A stretch of 64,000 nucleotides of DNA, taken from assembly GCA_011799875.1 (NCBI GenBank), contig CM022302.1:101682237-101746236 (forward strand), given 5' to 3'. The translations under genes were made by a program, and so were the position numbers. Shown here piece by piece: positions 54,348 through 64,000 of the stretch. Source of the stretch: Thinopyrum elongatum (lineage: Eukaryota > Streptophyta > Magnoliopsida > Poales > Poaceae). Positions within the stretch are counted from its first letter, which is position 1. The number at the start of each line of letters is the position of its first letter. The notes beneath the pieces are model-generated. The model was not told where the DNA came from, made no database searches, and worked only from the letters and a program-made list of their open reading frames with translations.

Positions 54348-57203
54348 AGGTCTGGCTATAGGACGCGCAGTCTAGGTGCGAGCGTTAGAACCGGTAGTAT
54401 AGAGCCTTGTCGGTTTGCTGCACTTGTTTGTTGCACTTGTTTGCTGCATAGCATGCATATAGACTAGTTATGACTAACGATTGATCTGGAGAGTATAGGT
54501 AGCAATCCACTACCTGTACCCTCCAGTTACATATTGTTCCTCGGTGTGTGGTGTCATCTCTGTCCCAGCAGAGAGATGCTAAGGTACTTGGCAGTGTCGA
54601 TCCCTTGCAGGATTGATACATCGGTACCACACCATTGCATCCTTTTTAGCCATCTCTATGGTTCGGTGATAGACATGTCTCTATCCCGGATCGTGCCATC
54701 CCTCTAGCCGCGTTGGCAACCCTTACTGATCTTGGCTATCAGAAAAGGGCAATGCCCGCAAGCCTTTCTTTTCACCGCTATTCCACCCATCCATCCATTC
54801 CCTGGACAAGTACGGTTTCTTCCGTACGCTTGATGACGATGTGGCCGTGACCTCTGTGTCCCGATCCACGATCATCAAGTCCGCCCTCGCCTCAGTATCC
54901 TTCCAGCTGCAACCAGTGTTAAGCCGTGTTTGGTGTACCTTTGTTTACACCAACTCCTTCCACACCTTGACTTCCTTTCATGCATATCGCCACAGCATGT
55001 TAGACCGTAATACCGGAGTCTCCGCGAGATTTGTGTGCTTAGGTAGGCATGCATATCATTGCTGTGAGTAGCTGTAATATATGATATTGCTTGTGTGTGA
55101 TCTTAGTGCTTTGTGTGCTTTTGTTTCTTTCGTTGGGCCCTTGGTGTTACCTTATTTCCCCTTATGGAAGTTGCTCCCCGACACCGGACTCAAAGAAATC
55201 AGTGAAGAGACAGTTAGTTGGAGGCTCAACTCAACAATATGGAATTTTCCCGCTGACTGCCTGATATCGGGAAATACCTGGCTTGACTACCAATGGTATT
55301 TTGGATTATTAGCATCCAGTATGCATCATTACAACCTTCACAGCAGAAATCATCGGATCAGCAAGACGACAGATTGTGTGCTGATCCACAGTACATTTCA
55401 TGTAAAGGTATGGTTACCATATACGGTTTGAGTCTGCTATGAGTACAGGTTGAACCCTGATATATCCCGGAAGTAAGCCAGAATATGTTAGATATATGCA
55501 CTCAGTCCGTATGTGGCAAAAAGGAAGCCTCAGAGTACAAGATACTCCCCAGACAGTTGGCAGCATATGACAATGCATCCCAAGAGTCAGGTCCGCAACC
55601 GTTGGTCAGAATGCAAGAACCAGTCAGGACACAAGCCTGCCTCAGAAATCAAGTGCCAGCTACACATGTTTTTATGGAAATGATGAACATGCCGCCAAGG
55701 TTACATGAGTTACTCAGACCATGACGTCAGCCCGGTTTCAATTAACATACCTGTGCTTGTCTGCGTAGTAGTGAGCTGTATGGGACGCTACTGAACCCTT
55801 GCCTGCCTTTCTTTAGTAACGTCACCACGCCTGTGTTCCGAGCTGTTTTACGGCCGTCCGGGGTGGATGCTGAATTTTTATTTCTTTTGTCAGCAACTGG
55901 CCCGTGTTCTGAGCTGCTTTTCGGCCGTCTCGGATAGTTGTTGAATTTCTTTCCGTAGCGGTGACCCTATGCTCTGAGCTGTTTCTCGGCCGTCTTAGGG
56001 AGCTGCTACTTTCTTCTTATCGACACCGTCTCATGCTCTGAGCTGCTTTCCAGCCGTCTTGAGTCGGGGTTGAGTTACTCCAGTAATGTCCCAGATCTGA
56101 GTTGTAAAGACCGTTCTGGTGGCTACTGGTTTATTTGCCGATTTCATCCAAGGGTTCAGACAGTCGTTACCCTACAACTACAACTTGTAAAGTAATATGC
56201 CTGCCGGAATGTTGCATCTGGCAGTACCCATGGACACCCGAAGAATCGAGAATACATAAGGCCAAGCTCTTTCAGCTAAGGATTCAGGTAAAGAAAACCA
56301 TAATGAAGGAGCAAGATTGGCCATACAGATATGATAATGGTTACATGATCAACTTGGTACAAATGCCAGAATAGACTGGTTCGATACCGGTCACCATGGG
56401 GATACACACCACGGGGTCTAATCCATTTGCAAGGACCCCATATCGAGTCAACCCGCTCAGCCAACTAAATATTCCCAGAATCATCAGAAGAGAATAATCA
56501 AGCCTGTCAGACTGAGCACTCAGAAGGATGAGAACAGTCTCGCAGCACATGTCCTCACATATGGGAAACAGATAAAGAATAACCTGCCGTGAAACAGATT
56601 CTGCTGCAAGGACCACTGTCAGTCAAGTCTATGGATAATATCACCGTACACCTTTATGCTGGTCACGACAGGTGACAATTAAATCTTTGGTACGAATGTG
56701 ATACCTGAGATAGTACAGATACCAGAGATGATTCAGTAAACCATGCGAGAAGGAGAACGATATGAATCACAGTACTGTTTCAAACTTGGAGGACATACAG
56801 CCCTTCGAGGACACCCCAGCACGATGAGTAAAAGATTTCATATCCCTCGAGAGGATCTGTTCACGAGTCAATGGACGATCATCCGTATTGGACTTCATCA
56901 CAACACGTCCATAAAGAACAACTCTCGGGCTTGTGAGAAGGACGGGTATTGTAGTCAGGATAATTCATTGCACCTAGGCAGGCCATTAGACATAAAAGGA
57001 TTAAAGTCAGAATAATATATGAGGAAAGACCTGTCAGAACGAGGATCCAGTGAAATGAACCACATCAAAGCCAGGCAGTCAATCGGAGAAATCAGTGGGA
57101 GCATAACACAAAAAAGGAAACCCGAGTGGGAAACGGTTTCCTCAAAGGGGAATATTCAGGTTTAACCCCTGAGCAACCAAATCTCGAGGACGAGATTTCT
57201 TTA
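54348..57203 (+). other. Non-coding interior of E
   Basis: No ORF over 116 codons and no gag, protease, RT or integrase motif on either strand. It contains a four-unit repeat at 55834-56075. By inference it supplies packaging or structural RNA. Confidence 0.7.
55834..56075 (+). repeat. Four-unit repeat (64-71 bp) in E interior
   Basis: Units begin near 55834, 55905, 55970 and 56034. Each holds TG(T/C)TC(C/T)GAGCTG followed about 5 bases later by CGGCCGTC (CAGCCGTC in the last). Confidence 0.75.
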
Positions 57204-57214
57204 AGGGGGGTAGG
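57204..57214 (+). other. Polypurine tract of E
   Basis: AGGGGGGTAGG just before the 3' LTR. Confidence 0.8.
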
Positions 57215-57216
57215 TT

Positions 57217-60200
57217 TGTGACACCCTGGATTTTGCCCATTTCTTTTTTTTTCTTTTTTTGGTCTGGATTTGCTTTTCTGTGGCTTAGTAATCCTGAAAC
57301 CTGGAGAGATCACCCTTGATTCCTCTCCCAAGTGGCTTGCCAGCCTCAAAATCATCCCAAGACCTTGTCGTTTCCATCCTGGACCAATCCCAATATTCTT
57401 TTCTTGGGAATATTCCTTTTTCTATTAAAGGAATAACCCTGTCAGCTCTGGGTTGTGAAGCAACCCATATTTCCATCATTCCCAAAATTCCCAAATAATC
57501 CTCATAAATCCTTTGGGACATATATTATCCTTATATGTCAAAATATTCCTTGCCATGTCCAAAAATAATTCACAAATAATCTTTTTCCTATTCTGCCCTA
57601 TCTGTCAGATTGAGAAGCAAGTACCATTTATATTTGCTTGCTTGCTCTCAAACTTTTTGGGCATTCTTTCCTATCCATATCATTGCCACATGCCAAAATT
57701 CAACTTTATTTGGTTCATAAAACTCCCATGGCTAATTTCCTAAGTTTCTGGTTAACTGGAAGCTTAATGAAGGAAGTACTAGCTAGGAGTATCCAAATAA
57801 GATGAAATTTTTCATGCACCTTCATTTGTTCAAATCATGACTCTTCACCAAGTTTCAACCCTATCCAATCATCTCTGTGAGCACAACATCAAATCTTAGC
57901 TTCTAGTCATAATTTTTCAGTTGTGAAGCAACTATATTTTATATTGCTTCATTTAAGCTGAAAATTTACCAGGACATCCTCCTATCCATATTATCCATCT
58001 CCACAAAATTTGGGCTCAATTCATCTTCCCAATAATTCTCTAGAATTCTTCCAAGTTTCTGGACAGAGAGGATGGCTGTGAAGGAAGTACCATTTTGGCA
58101 TGTCCATTTGGTATGAATTTTTTACAGCATCTTCATATGTCCAAATAACCCTTCCTTGCCAAATTTCAGCTCAATCCAATGAAGTATGTGAGTGCTACTT
58201 CATACTTTCCAAATCTGGTCAGTGAGGCCCTTTGAACTGCAAGTGCTCTTTATCTCCACCCAATTAGGCTGAAACTTTGCAGAGATGATCACCTTAGCAT
58301 GAGATCACTCCATGCCAAAGATAAGTCTCTATCTCCTCATGGATTTTCCTCACCGCAGCACAAACACCTTCCTGTTCCAGACAAAACCTGCTAGCTGCGG
58401 TCAACTCAAGTGCCACTATGCTTGTTTCTTTCTTCCTTGACCTCATCTGTTGAATGACCGATCGAGTTCACACGGTGGGGTTGACCAGGACACGTGGAAT
58501 CGCCGTGTCCACGCGGTGACCGCCGCCCTGGCGAGCAGTGGACATGAGCTGCGTCGTTTCTTGTCGGGGCCCCTCTCCTCCTTGTCGTTCCCGCGCGAAC
58601 GATCATGTCCAACAGAGCCCCCTCGCCGTCCTCTTCTCCCTGAACCCCTCTCCCCCTCTCACGTCCCCTCCATCGAGCAGAACCACCGTGCCCCGCACCT
58701 TGTCTTCTCTGCCGCCGCCATGTCCCATCGCCTGCGAGCTCGCGAGCTTTCCCGAGCTCTCATGACCACACCCGAGCCTTCTCCGCCCTTCCCCGACCTC
58801 CCTAGAACCCCCTCCTCTCCTCTGGGCGAGCTCCTGAAGCTCCGGGAAGCCGGAGTACGCGTCGCCGCGGCGGTGCTCGGCCCCCTCCGTCACTCGCCTA
58901 TAAATAGGCCTCCCTGAGCCATTCTGAGATCATCACCAGCTTCTCCACCCTCGAATACCCCTCCCTAGCCCCTCGCCCGAGGCCCGGGAGCCCTTATGCT
59001 CCTCCACCATCGCCATGGCCGCCGAGGAGCTCTGCTCGAATTCGAGCTACGCCGAGCTCCTTCCCCCTTCCTTCTACCACCACCACCTTCCCCACCTCCC
59101 GGTGAACCTCTCCACCCCCTCTCCCTCGCCGGGGTCCTCCTGTGGCTGCATCCCCATAGAACGGCCGCCGCCTCCTTCCTTCTGCCACCGCGAGCCGCTG
59201 TTGCTCTGACCCTCCCCGGCATCTACTACTGCTCCAGGCGGGAGCGCCGCCTTTCCCCGAGCCCGTCGGCGGCTTCGCCTCGACCTGAGGTGGCCGGAGC
59301 CGGCCGGGCCGTCGCCGGCGCCGTGGCCCTCCCCTGCCTTCCTCTGCTTCTGGTCGGGGGAGTGACGAAGGAGACGACGATCGGGTCAGCCCTTCCCCGG
59401 CCCCACCCGTCGGCCACATAGCAGAAGTCAACGCGGGCCCGCTGCTGGTTAAGTGGAGGCGTAAACGCTGGTTTACGCTTTCATTTCTCGAAAGCGTATT
59501 CTAGTGCTCTTCGGCCAAAATTACGTTTTCTCTAATCTGAAAACGTATTTGCTGAAAGTACACTTTCTGTTTTAACAGCCAAGGACCTGTCTGCGAATTA
59601 AATTCTTACAGATTGGTCCCTAAACTTCGTCACGCTATATCTTATTAACCGAGACTCCGATCGAGGTGATTCCAAAGCCCACGTCTTCGTCTCGTCGAGC
59701 CCGTCATGTTGATATCATTTTCACTATGTGGTCCCACTGTGAAAATGACCCTTTTGCCCTTGTCCGTAAACAGCCCCTCCGAGAGAGAACTGTTTCCGGC
59801 AATCGTCCCCGTGACATTTCCGCACTTCATTCCGATGACTCCTTCATCTCCAGGCAAGCCACAACTCTCATCTGCATCATCGCATTGCAATGTCATAGTT
59901 TAACTATTTATTTTAACAGCAAGTATGAGCATCTGTAAAATGAATTGGATTATGCAATGTTGGAGTTAATTTTCGGATAGGTGACTACCATGTTGAATAC
60001 TGGATTATTAGTGACTAGTAGCTTACCCACTTGTTGATACTACGATGTTGAGATCACTGTCTATGATTATTTTGGAGTTCATCTGGCAGTTCATGGATAT
60101 GAACTAGTAGCAGTAGCCTAAGCATGCCGGTTATTGGATTACTATGATATCGGAGTATCAGCAAGATTGTTCGGGATAAGATGCCTAATTTGACCAGCTA

Positions 60201-61356
60201 AGTTAACTTGATGAAACAACCTGGTAATAAGTGAACTTAGTTGGTTGATCGAGAGTCACCTGTCCGGGCTTATTCGTGCAGCCACATTTATCGGTATGGG
60301 ACGGCCTTGACTTGGTCTGATCGCGTGCTCTTCCACCGGTACCTCCAAAGAGGGAGGGTTATGCGCGCGCGCTACCCTGGCCCGGTAGGCGGCGATAATC
60401 CTGTGAGCCCAGTTGAGTTATTGGATCCAGGTCCCCGTTTGGGACAGTTTGTTTGGCCAGGACGCTGGCAGGTGTCTTGAGGACACGGGGCCACCCAGGG
60501 CTTGACTGCAAGAGGGAGTATGATTGCCGGTCGTACGATGGAAGAGTCACGGGTCAGGCGGGTTTCGTTGGAACGTCGTTGGTCCACCCGAATGGGAGCA
60601 CGAGGCCATGAGTTCCGTGGTGTGGGTAAAGTGTACAACCTCTGCAGAGTGTTAAATCTATTCGAATAGCCGTGTCCATGGTATTGGACAGCCCGTCCAG
60701 ACCTCTATAGGAGATCAACCATTATAATGACAGTAATGATGGGAGAACTCATCTGAGTATGGTAACAGTTGGACAGTATGCCATGGGCAAGTCTTGGTAA
60801 CGATCTCGAGGATGATCGTTGGATGTTCTTGGAGTGATCATGAGTTGGTCACCAGAATGCAGGAAGAGTAGCCTGTTATTGCTCATTTCAACCATTCCTT
60901 CGGTAACATAAATCTTAACTTAATCTTGATTGCTGTGATGTTGTCTTGCCTTAATGCTGATGTTTGTTGTGAGCTTGCGAGTACATTCAAAGTACTCACC
61001 TGGCGTGTCATGCCAGTCTGCAGGTCATGCCGTGATTGCTTGCTTGTCGAGGATCCTGAGTTTGCGACCTAGGAGACGCGTTCTAGCCAGAGTCCCTGTG
61101 GAGTGGAGTCCATCACCGCCGACGTTGTTCCGCTGCCGAGAGTTGCTTCGCTCCCTCAGGTCGATCCGCTGTTAGCATAGAGCTATTTTGAGCAGGCGTA
61201 GTGTCGCCGCGCCGATGTAATCCTTGTATCTTTGTAACCGTATTTATAGCAATAAAGAGCTGATTTGTTCTATGCCAACAGTGCCGTATTCCAGTGGACT
61301 TGTCCCTGGGACTGGAATACGGGGCGTTCCGGTTTCCTCTGAGCCGGGGTGCCACA
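57217..61356 (+). repeat. 3' LTR of element E
   Basis: 4140 bp partner of 50188-54330 with few differences; TATA 58899-58906, AATAAA 61251-61256. Confidence 0.92.
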
Positions 61357-61361
61357 CAGCA

Positions 61362-61551
61362 GGACACGGCAGGGCTAACGGAGCTGTAGCCCACGAGGAT
61401 GCCTGCCGGGGTCCAGCTGGAAGGCTACTGGAGGAGCCAGGAGCACCATCCCCACCCCTGCATCCAACTCCCCGGCAAATCACCTTGCCAGGAAGGAGGT
61501 GCAGGTGCGGATATTGGTGCTGCTGCCTGACGATGACGGTGCGGCTGGTGT
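61362..61551 (-). other. D 3' region after E, downstream of the antisense gene
   Basis: Collinear with C 39175-39372. Follows the stop of the B3 gene on the minus strand. Confidence 0.5.
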
Positions 61552-62209
61552 TCAGCCGGAGTCGGAGTTGTCGCCCTCCCGGCTGACGCCGTCGTCATCG
61601 CCGTCACTGTCCTCCTCATCGCTATCGCTCGAGGAGGAGCTTTCATCATCGGTCGAGCTCTCCGCGCAGCACCCTAAGCGAGCACCCAAGCTCCCAAAAA
61701 CCTTGACAGAAAGGAAATCGGACTCCATTAACTTAAAATGGAAGACATGCCCTTCCGACAAGCTATGCGCGCGGGGAAAGGTCTTCCATCCACGGTGGAA
61801 GTACATGACATGAGGGGCAGGGAAATCCACATCCACCCGTATGCTGCCATTCCCGCAGCCCCTCATGTGTAGTCTCAACGCACGCGGCTATTTCGAGGTC
61901 CATCGCCCTTGAGAATGGGGTGGCGAGACGGAGGTGGCCGCGTGGTGGCTTATACAGCCTAATGACGAACTCCAGAGGCTGGTCTCCAACATGCCCTTCC
62001 ATCTGGGGAGGGGCGGCCGGCGGGGACCTAATCAGAGTGCCACCCCGTCCCCCTCGTCCCCGTGCGCCACGACGGCCTCGACCTTGTTCAATCCCACCTC
62101 CTCTCGCTGCGGGCTCTGTCCCCGCATCTTCGAAGGGAGGAGGGAGACACTGTCGAGCAGAAGTTCTCGTCGCCACTTGGGGAGGGCCAGACTCTCGACC
62201 TCTTACCAT
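61552..62209 (-). pseudogene. Antisense B3-domain gene (element D copy)
   Basis: ATG at 62209 (minus) opens MVRGRESGPPQVATRTSARQ, an Arg/Gly-rich region (RGRRGARGRGGRGG), MEGHVGDQPLEFVIRLYKP, and the first half of the B3 fold (GHLRLATPFSRAMDLEI). A frameshift near 61880 moves into a frame with MRLHMRGCGNGSIRVDVDF, YFHRGWKTFPRAHSLSEGH, FKLMESDFLSVKVFG and the acidic tail STDDESSSSSDSDEE, ending TGA 61552. Breaks differ from those in C, so the shared parent was probably open. Length would be about 215 residues. Unrelated to retroviral genes; most like small plant B3 proteins. Confidence 0.8.
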
Positions 62210-62278
62210 GACAGACGTGGGCTACTGCAGAAATGGAGAAAGATGGAGGTGAGAAGGAATGTCTCGCACCATGCCCCG

Positions 62279-62286
62279 TTTTTATA
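62279..62286 (-). promoter_or_regulatory. Antisense TATA box for the B3 gene (D)
   Basis: TATAAAAA on the minus strand, 70 bp from the ATG, matching the spacing in C. Confidence 0.7.
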
Positions 62287-62779
62287 GGCGGGCGTGGCGG
62301 GGGGCTGGATTTTCTTCATGGAGGTGACCGCCCTGCTCGGCCAGTCCGGTTCCTCCTCGCCATTAACGGCTCGAAGAATCAAGGCCGACCCCCTGCGCCA
62401 ATCTACGGCGTATGGCTTTCTGCCATAGCGCTCATTCCCGCCCCCCCCCCCCCCCCCCCGCATCCGTTGCCAACCACGCGCAATGCATGCGACACACGTG
62501 GTGGAGGCGTTTGGAGCAGGAAGAGTAGTGGGGTGGTAGTTACTGCCCTGTGAATGGAGGACGTGGGTGACTCCACGGATCGTGGCCCATTTTCTCCATC
62601 ACTGCAATTGGTGTTACGCGACATGCAGAAGAACCAGAAACCGACCTGAGCCCAAGTTAATGAAGAGACAAAGAAGATCTCAAAAGAGGCGGAGCCACCC
62701 TTGCGCTCCTGCCTGTGGATTGGTTAGGGCCTACCCCGATGACGCCCGGCGGCGCGTTCGTGCCAGGCCCAGGGGCTCC
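62287..62779 (+). other. D region between antisense promoter and 3' LTR
   Basis: Non-coding; contains a 19-base C run and ends in the weak polypurine tract GGCCCAGGGGCTCC before the LTR. Confidence 0.5.
62441..62459. repeat. Homopolymer run of 19 C
   Basis: Nineteen consecutive C. The length may be uncertain in the assembly. It is in the region upstream of the antisense B3 promoter and absent from C. Confidence 0.9.
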
Positions 62780-63685
62780 TGTCGGTGCAACAAACCCTGA
62801 GTCCATCGCTCAGACTGTGCACAGGCCCAAGAGCAAGATTACTACACCAAGATCAGATTCATGCACAACAGATCAATCCTTCGAAGGACCAAAGTACAGA
62901 TCGAGAAGACCAAGACAAGCCAGAGAGGCAAGATATTGCTAAGGGAAAAACCTCCCTTACCGGCCAGGCGAGCCTAGCAAGGCTGGGGTTACCCCGGAAG
63001 CAAGCTTCCGGATCGTCCTGGCTGGCCTGCCGGGGTTTGTGGAGGCGAACCACTCCACCGCACCACCTCACGAACGACGCAAGTCACTGATCAGTGCGGT
63101 GTCAAACCGCAAAGTGACTAAGTGGCTACCCCCTGCCACATGGCAGCCACTTTCTACAGAAAATACCTCCAGATGACACCCGTCCTGAGACGTGTCAAGC
63201 CAGCAGGCGCGAAGCTGGCAAAACAACCTGGCAGGGCCTGCCGGGCGAGCCGTGATGTGACATTGAGCGGTGCATTTAATGTGCTCTGTGAGCCTGTAGA
63301 GTTAGGTATGATGGCACTATTGCTATCTAATTAGTATGTAAAGACTGATTTGCCACTGTGGTGACCCCTTAGTCTATAAAAGGAGGCCCATGGCAACCGT
63401 AGAAAGGATTCGGACCCCCACACACTCATACGCGCGTAGCCACTCTCGCCTCGAGGCAACCTTGCCGGGCAAGAGCGCTGCGCTGCTCCACCATTTTTCC
63501 ACCATCAATCCACCAAAGCAGGAGTAGGGTTTTACGCCTCGCGGCGGCCCGAACCTGGGTAAAATTGCCCATGTCATCTCTGCCGTGCTGTCTCACGCTT
63601 CTCCGCTCTTTGTGCAACATACCTATTCCCCCGCCGAACCAAAAGGGGCTCATGGCCCCATAGGTGGTTGTGGTTTCCCACGACA
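62780..63685 (+). repeat. 3' LTR of element D
   Basis: 906 bp partner of 41743-42648; TATAAAA at 63375-63381. Confidence 0.93.
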
Positions 63686-64000
63686 CTATATATACCCCTC
63701 CACCCCCTTCTCTATTCAAGAGAGAGCCATCAGAACGTGCCTACTCTTCCACTACTCATTTTCTGAGAGAGAACCACCTACTCATGTGTTGAGACCAAGA
63801 CATTCCAATCCAACCACAAGAATCTTGATCTCTAGCCTTCCCCAAGTTGCTTTCCACTCAAATCATCTTTCCACCATAGCCAAATCTATGAGAGAGAGTT
63901 GAGTGTTGGGAAGACTATCATTTGAAGCACAGGAGCAAGGAGTTCATCATCATCACACCATCTCTTATCTTTTGGAGAGTGGTGTCTCCTAGATTGGTTA
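63686..64000 (+). repeat. 3' LTR of H, segment 3 (partial)
   Basis: Starts with the CTATA target copy and continues the H LTR, matching about 105-415. About 490 bp of the LTR lies beyond the window. Confidence 0.88.

Larger units (their letters stand above)
50188..61356 (+). mobile_element. Element E: LARD-like retrotransposon (4.1 kb LTRs, no gag-pol)
   Basis: LTRs 50188-54330 and 57217-61356 (4143 and 4140 bp, very similar), starting TGTGACACCCTG and ending GGGGTGCCACA, with TSD CAGCA (50183-50187, 61357-61361). The initiator-Met primer site is at 54336-54347 and the polypurine tract AGGGGGGTAGG at 57204-57214. The 2.9 kb interior has no gag-pol. Long LTRs with a short non-coding interior define large retrotransposon derivatives, as with Sukkula in barley. 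The sequence before the 3' LTR (CTCGAGGACGAGATTTC) resembles Tekay/Del chromoviruses, a possible autonomous partner. Confidence 0.92.
41743..63685 (+). mobile_element. Element D: Tat-type Gypsy retrotransposon (interrupted by E)
   Basis: 906-bp LTRs at 41743-42648 and 62780-63685, with the CTATA duplication on both sides. Same gene order and close sequence to C, but shorter LTRs and different mutations, so it is a sister subfamily. Its polymerase is better preserved than C's. Confidence 0.93.
1..64000 (+). mobile_element. Element H: Copia-type, gag plus extra ORF, host of all nested insertions (partial)
   Basis: The window starts inside the 5' LTR and ends inside the 3' LTR of one element. 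Positions 1-410 match 41639-41742 plus 63691-64000, so the two LTRs are recognisable copies. An initiator-Met primer site (TGGTATCAGAGC) follows the 5' LTR, and a polypurine tract precedes the 3' LTR at 22029. Removing the nested elements leaves about 6.7 kb of internal DNA, with a Copia-type gag and a second ORF but no protease, integrase, reverse transcriptase or RNase H. The gag style resembles the SIRE/Maximus branch; that assignment is from recognition, not a search. By inference the element is non-autonomous. Confidence 0.85.

Noticed and set aside
54841..55724. ORFs of 76-116 codons in the interior of E
   Set aside because: No motif of gag, pol or host protein, and codon use looks random.

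Overview
The window is plant nuclear DNA, most likely from a large grass genome of the Triticeae type (wheat, barley or rye). It contains nested LTR retrotransposons, a CACTA transposon and a long-LTR element without gag-pol. I found no intact host gene, tRNA, rRNA, CRISPR or prokaryotic feature. Element boundaries are set mainly by LTR ends, target-site duplications (TSDs), primer binding sites and polypurine tracts read from the sequence.

Layout. One Copia-type element, called H here, spans the whole window. Its 5' LTR is 1-907 (the start lies upstream). Its internal domain is 908-22028. Its 3' LTR begins at 22029 and is split into 22029-22647, 41509-41737 and 63691-64000, running off the right edge. 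H encodes a gag and a second ORF with its own promoter, but no protease, integrase or reverse transcriptase. Insertions inside H, in order: (F) a CACTA transposon at 2056-6950 (TSD AAT), holding a decayed copy of a PAPA-1/INO80-subunit-B gene and a Helitron-type 3' end; (A) a minus-strand Copia with 2.1 kb LTRs at 7690-17244 (TSD CCTTG/CCTTA); (C) a Tat-type Gypsy at 22648-41503 (TSD CCAAC), into which (B) a plus-strand relative of A has jumped at 30908-39080 (TSD ACAGG/CCAGG); (D) a second Gypsy of the same family at 41743-63685 (TSD CTATA), into which (E) a 4.1 kb-LTR, coding-free LARD-like element has jumped at 50188-61356 (TSD CAGCA).

Biology. C and D carry gag, protease, reverse transcriptase, two RNase H regions and integrase, all broken by nonsense and frameshift changes. 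Nearly all nonsense changes are C-to-T or G-to-A, as expected of methylated, silenced DNA. Downstream of integrase, both copies carry an antisense gene for a plant B3-type DNA-binding domain with an acidic serine-rich tail. A minus-strand TATA box sits about 70 bp upstream of its ATG in both copies. H has a comparable arrangement: a sense ORF related to the 'putative plant transposon protein' domain, preceded by a TATATATA box, a GC-rich leader and a possible leader intron. In H, both the LTR promoter and this internal promoter lie just downstream of clusters of a near-palindrome, CTCGGTnnnACCGAG.

The most notable items are the antisense B3 gene, the self-promoted ORF of H with its shared palindrome clusters, and the PAPA-1 gene capture.
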